From assembly GCA_017533915.1 (NCBI GenBank), contig JAFWHX010000015.1, forward strand, positions 124,001 to 188,000: a stretch of 64,000 bases of DNA, read 5' to 3'. Within the stretch, counting starts at the first letter, position 1. Every line of letters begins with the position of its first letter. The translations under genes and the position numbers were made by a program. Source of the stretch: Eubacterium sp. (GTDB lineage: Bacteria > Bacillota > Clostridia > Peptostreptococcales > Anaerovoracaceae). A model generated the notes under the pieces. The model was given only the letters and a program-made list of their open reading frames with translations. It was not told the DNA's origin and did not search any database. Positions 61,877 to 64,000 of the stretch are shown piece by piece.

Positions 61877-64000
61877 TCACGCCTCCAATCTGATCAGAAT
61901 TTCCAGTTTGAAATCTGGGTATATCTGGCTCCCGGCCTTGTGAGCCTCTTCGATATTGGCCTTTTCCTGTGCCAGCTTGCGCAGCCGAGATGCTCTGATA
62001 TTCTCAATGCCGATGTGTTCAGCAGCTTCCGTCCGCAGCTGAAGCGCATACATATATTTGTTGTAGCTTTCCTGATTCTTCTGAATCCGCTTGTCCTTCA
62101 TCTCAATAAAGGTATCAAACGCGAACTCGACGGCCATCTTCTCCAGCCGATCATAGGTCTCGCCGTCGATGTTCGGGACGGAACAGACGGTCAAGCGCGA
62201 GGTTGGATCGAGGAACACGTCCATCAGACGTTTCCCGGCCATCGGTCGTAGCACAAAGTTCTCATTAATGAAAATCGGTATGATCCGCTTGTCGTCAGGA
62301 TCGTTGGAGATCGTGAGCTCCCACAGCATGAAGAATCCAGCCTCGTTGGGGAAGTTCTGGATGCCAACCGACATCAATGGAGACTTCCGGTCCTGCAGAA
62401 CATCAGTCTGCAAATGCTGAATGATATCGGAATCAGTAATGGCGATGCGGTCAATCAGCTTCAGGTCGCGGCCTTGCCAGCTGTCATAATAGGCAAGCAT
62501 CTGTCGCAGCGCCGTATCCACGTCAAAGTCGGAACCCTGCCCAACGAGCTGGGACAGGTCCTTCTCCTCCCGGATGACGTCTTTATACTTCTTGGAATTC
62601 TGGAGCTGCTGCTTCATTTCCGACTCGACCGGGTACATGTTCTCCTCGACCTTGGACGGCCTGCCAATGGAGCGCATATACACCTCGGTGAAATCAAGCT
62701 CGGCCACTTCGCTATCGAGGACATCGGAATATTTATCGACACCCATCTCTTCGAGGATCACGGAGAGTTTTTCTTCCAGTACCTCGCGCACCCGGTTTTC
62801 CACGGTATCGCCGACGATGAAGTTGTAAATATGGACGTCCCGCGTCTGGCCAATACGGTCGGCGCGTCCGCAACGCTGCTCGATCTTCATCGGATTCCAA
62901 GGGAGATCGTAGTTGATGATGATGTTGGCGAACTGCAGGTTGAGACCTTCTCCACCGGCATCCGTGGAAATGAAGATATTGCTGTGCTCCCGGAACTCCC
63001 GCAGGGCAGCGTCACGATCTTCGACAGACATGCTGCCGTTGAGGATGGTCACGGTGAATCCCTTGTTCACCAGCAGTTCCCGGAGGTAGAGCTGTGTGGC
63101 CACAAACTCGGTGAAAACGATGACCTTCTGGTCACGGTCTTCGCTCAGGAGCGCGTCCAGCGTATCGGTGAGCGTTTCCACCTTGACGTCCGGATGCTGG
63201 AACTCCGCCTGCTTTGCCACGGCGATGATCCGCTCCAACTCTGCGATTTCTTCCTCCATGTCGAGGGACATGGCCTCCAGCGCTTCCTCTACGCCGTCCT
63301 CGATATTCAGGTCTTCCAAATCTTCCTCGGTCAGCGTACCCAGCCGGGTGTTCTGCGTTTTCAGGACGTTGAGTCTCCGCTCCAAGCTCTGGCGCACCGC
63401 CGCCGTGCTGCTGGTGACCATGCGCTGCATAATGATCAGCAGGAAGATCAGACACATGTTTTTCTTCTTGTTTCGCAGTGCCTTATTGTATGTCTTTGCC
63501 ACATAGGAACTCACCATCTGGTAGAGCTCCTTCTGCAAGGAGTGACGCTCGTCCCACTGCAGCGTGACCAGATGCGTAATCCTGTTCTTAAACAGCAGAT
63601 TACCGTTGTTGTCGATGGCCTCGCGCTTTTCCGTCCGGATTAGGTATGGCGCGACCTGCTCTTTCACGATGGATTTGGCATTCGGGAAGGCCTCCGCATC
63701 CAGCAGACGTACCAGCCGCAGGAACGGCTCTGTCTTCCCGTTGTGCGGTGTCGCGGACAGAAGTAGTAAATACGGGCTTGCCTGCGAGAGCAAGTTGCCC
63801 AGCTTGTACCGCGCCACCTCTCCGGAGGAACCGGCGACCCGGTGTGCCTCGTCGATGATGACCAGATCCCAACCGCTGTTGATGATGGAGTAGATGCGCT
63901 CCTCGTTGTATTTTTCTACCTTCTCGTCCGTCCACCCGGCGCGTTTCTCCAGTGGCTTGATAGAGTCCATCGGAGAAATGACCTGATCGTACTGGCCGTA
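61877..64000 (-). CDS. SNF2/RapA-type helicase of the defence operon (5' end outside the window)
   Basis: Open at the window edge; 708 codons are present. Superfamily 2 motifs in order are VIIDEAHRVAG (motif II), LLLSATPHNG (motif III), VIVFTEFVATQ (motif IV), STDAGGEGLNLQFANIII and QRCGRADRIGQ (motifs V-VI). A helical C-terminal region (about 430-708) follows. This is the COG0553/DrmD-like helicase called BrxHII in BREX type 3, which lies directly before pglZ. The apparent GC content is higher than in the neighbouring chromosome, suggesting horizontal acquisition. Confidence 0.88.
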   Translation of the reverse strand, partial: YGQYDQVISPMDSIKPLEKRAGWTDEKVEKYNEERIYSIINSGWDLVIIDEAHRVAGSSGEVARYKLGNLLSQASPYLLLLSATPHNGKTEPFLRLVRLLDAEAFPNAKSIVKEQVAPYLIRTEKREAIDNNGNLLFKNRITHLVTLQWDERHSLQKELYQMVSSYVAKTYNKALRNKKKNMCLIFLLIIMQRMVTSSTAAVRQSLERRLNVLKTQNTRLGTLTEEDLEDLNIEDGVEEALEAMSLDMEEEIAELERIIAVAKQAEFQHPDVKVETLTDTLDALLSEDRDQKVIVFTEFVATQLYLRELLVNKGFTVTILNGSMSVEDRDAALREFREHSNIFISTDAGGEGLNLQFANIIINYDLPWNPMKIEQRCGRADRIGQTRDVHIYNFIVGDTVENRVREVLEEKLSVILEEMGVDKYSDVLDSEVAELDFTEVYMRSIGRPSKVEENMYPVESEMKQQLQNSKKYKDVIREEKDLSQLVGQGSDFDVDTALRQMLAYYDSWQGRDLKLIDRIAITDSDIIQHLQTDVLQDRKSPLMSVGIQNFPNEAGFFMLWELTISNDPDDKRIIPIFINENFVLRPMAGKRLMDVFLDPTSRLTVCSVPNIDGETYDRLEKMAVEFAFDTFIEMKDKRIQKNQESYNKYMYALQLRTEAAEHIGIENIRASRLRKLAQEKANIEEAHKAGSQIYPDFKLEILIRLEA

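Noticed and set aside
61175-63643. Two long plus-strand frames (358 and 409 codons) opposite the PglZ and helicase genes
   Set aside because: They mirror strongly conserved minus-strand coding sequence with clear motifs, have no family resemblance, and result from codon bias in GC-richer DNA.

Overview
The window looks like a chromosomal segment of an anaerobic, low-to-mid GC Clostridia member (Firmicutes). The signs are the trmD-rimM-khpA-rpsP-ffh-ylxM order, a flavodiiron (FprA) protein, a CIRCE-controlled hsp20, YlmH/YggS homologues, lysine-rich secreted proteases and many two-component hybrid kinases. A Family XIII/Anaerovoracaceae-type host is a guess from memory of similar operons, not something proven here.

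Layout. (1) 1-5.8 kb, minus strand: yggS, an HlyD-like membrane protein, then trmD, rimM, khpA, rpsP, ffh, ylxM (ribosome, tRNA and protein targeting) with a consensus promoter upstream of ylxM. (2) 5.9-15.9 kb, minus strand: an aromatic amino acid operon running aroF-like, tyrA, aroA, aroC, chorismate mutase and a fused aroE-aroK, then a secreted papain-type protease, aroQ and a metallophosphoesterase. It starts with an attenuator-like hairpin in the leader, and its first enzyme has lost conserved metal-ligand residues. (3) 16-22 kb: an acyl-CoA synthetase (+), ylmH (-), and a P-type Ca/Mn-type ATPase (+) behind a yybP-ykoY (manganese) riboswitch. The 3' ends of both plus-strand genes are tandemly duplicated past the stop codon. 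(4) 22-29 kb: a repeat-bearing small transcript, a PD-(D/E)XK-like nuclease of unknown role, an aminotransferase, FprA, Hsp20 with CIRCE, and a secreted subtilase. (5) 29.3-32 kb: remnants of a prophage beside a tRNA-Val gene. They consist of two MuF-type phage head protein ends, each with a different C-terminal domain, its own small downstream gene and a shared terminator repeat. This looks like displaced polymorphic toxin/immunity cassettes. (6) 32.2-40.4 kb: a possible small RNA, serA, rarA, an alpha-galactosidase, a cation-diffusion transporter behind a NiCo-type riboswitch with two terminators, and a GH13 glucosidase. (7) 40.4-50.7 kb: a partner-switching module (STAS antagonist, truncated phosphatase-like remnant, MATE transporter fused to an anti-sigma-type kinase domain), a second acyl-CoA synthetase, two paralogous membrane proteins around a broken clostripain gene, a GH32 fructosidase, a DUF554 protein and a PAS hybrid kinase. 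(8) 50.8-58.7 kb: broken surface-protein and GH3 genes, a hybrid kinase translationally coupled to a solute-binding lipoprotein, an acetyltransferase and a CPBP protease. (9) 59.3-64 kb: the 3' part of a phage-defence operon of BREX type 3 layout (SNF2-type helicase, PglZ, BrxA-like) with an ASCH-domain gene at its end. The operon continues beyond the window.

No CRISPR array, rRNA gene or intact insertion sequence was seen. The accessory stretches (22.1-22.5, 29.3-31.9, 45.3, 50.8-51.5, 55.6-56.7, 58.5 kb) carry an unusual density of truncated and frameshifted genes.
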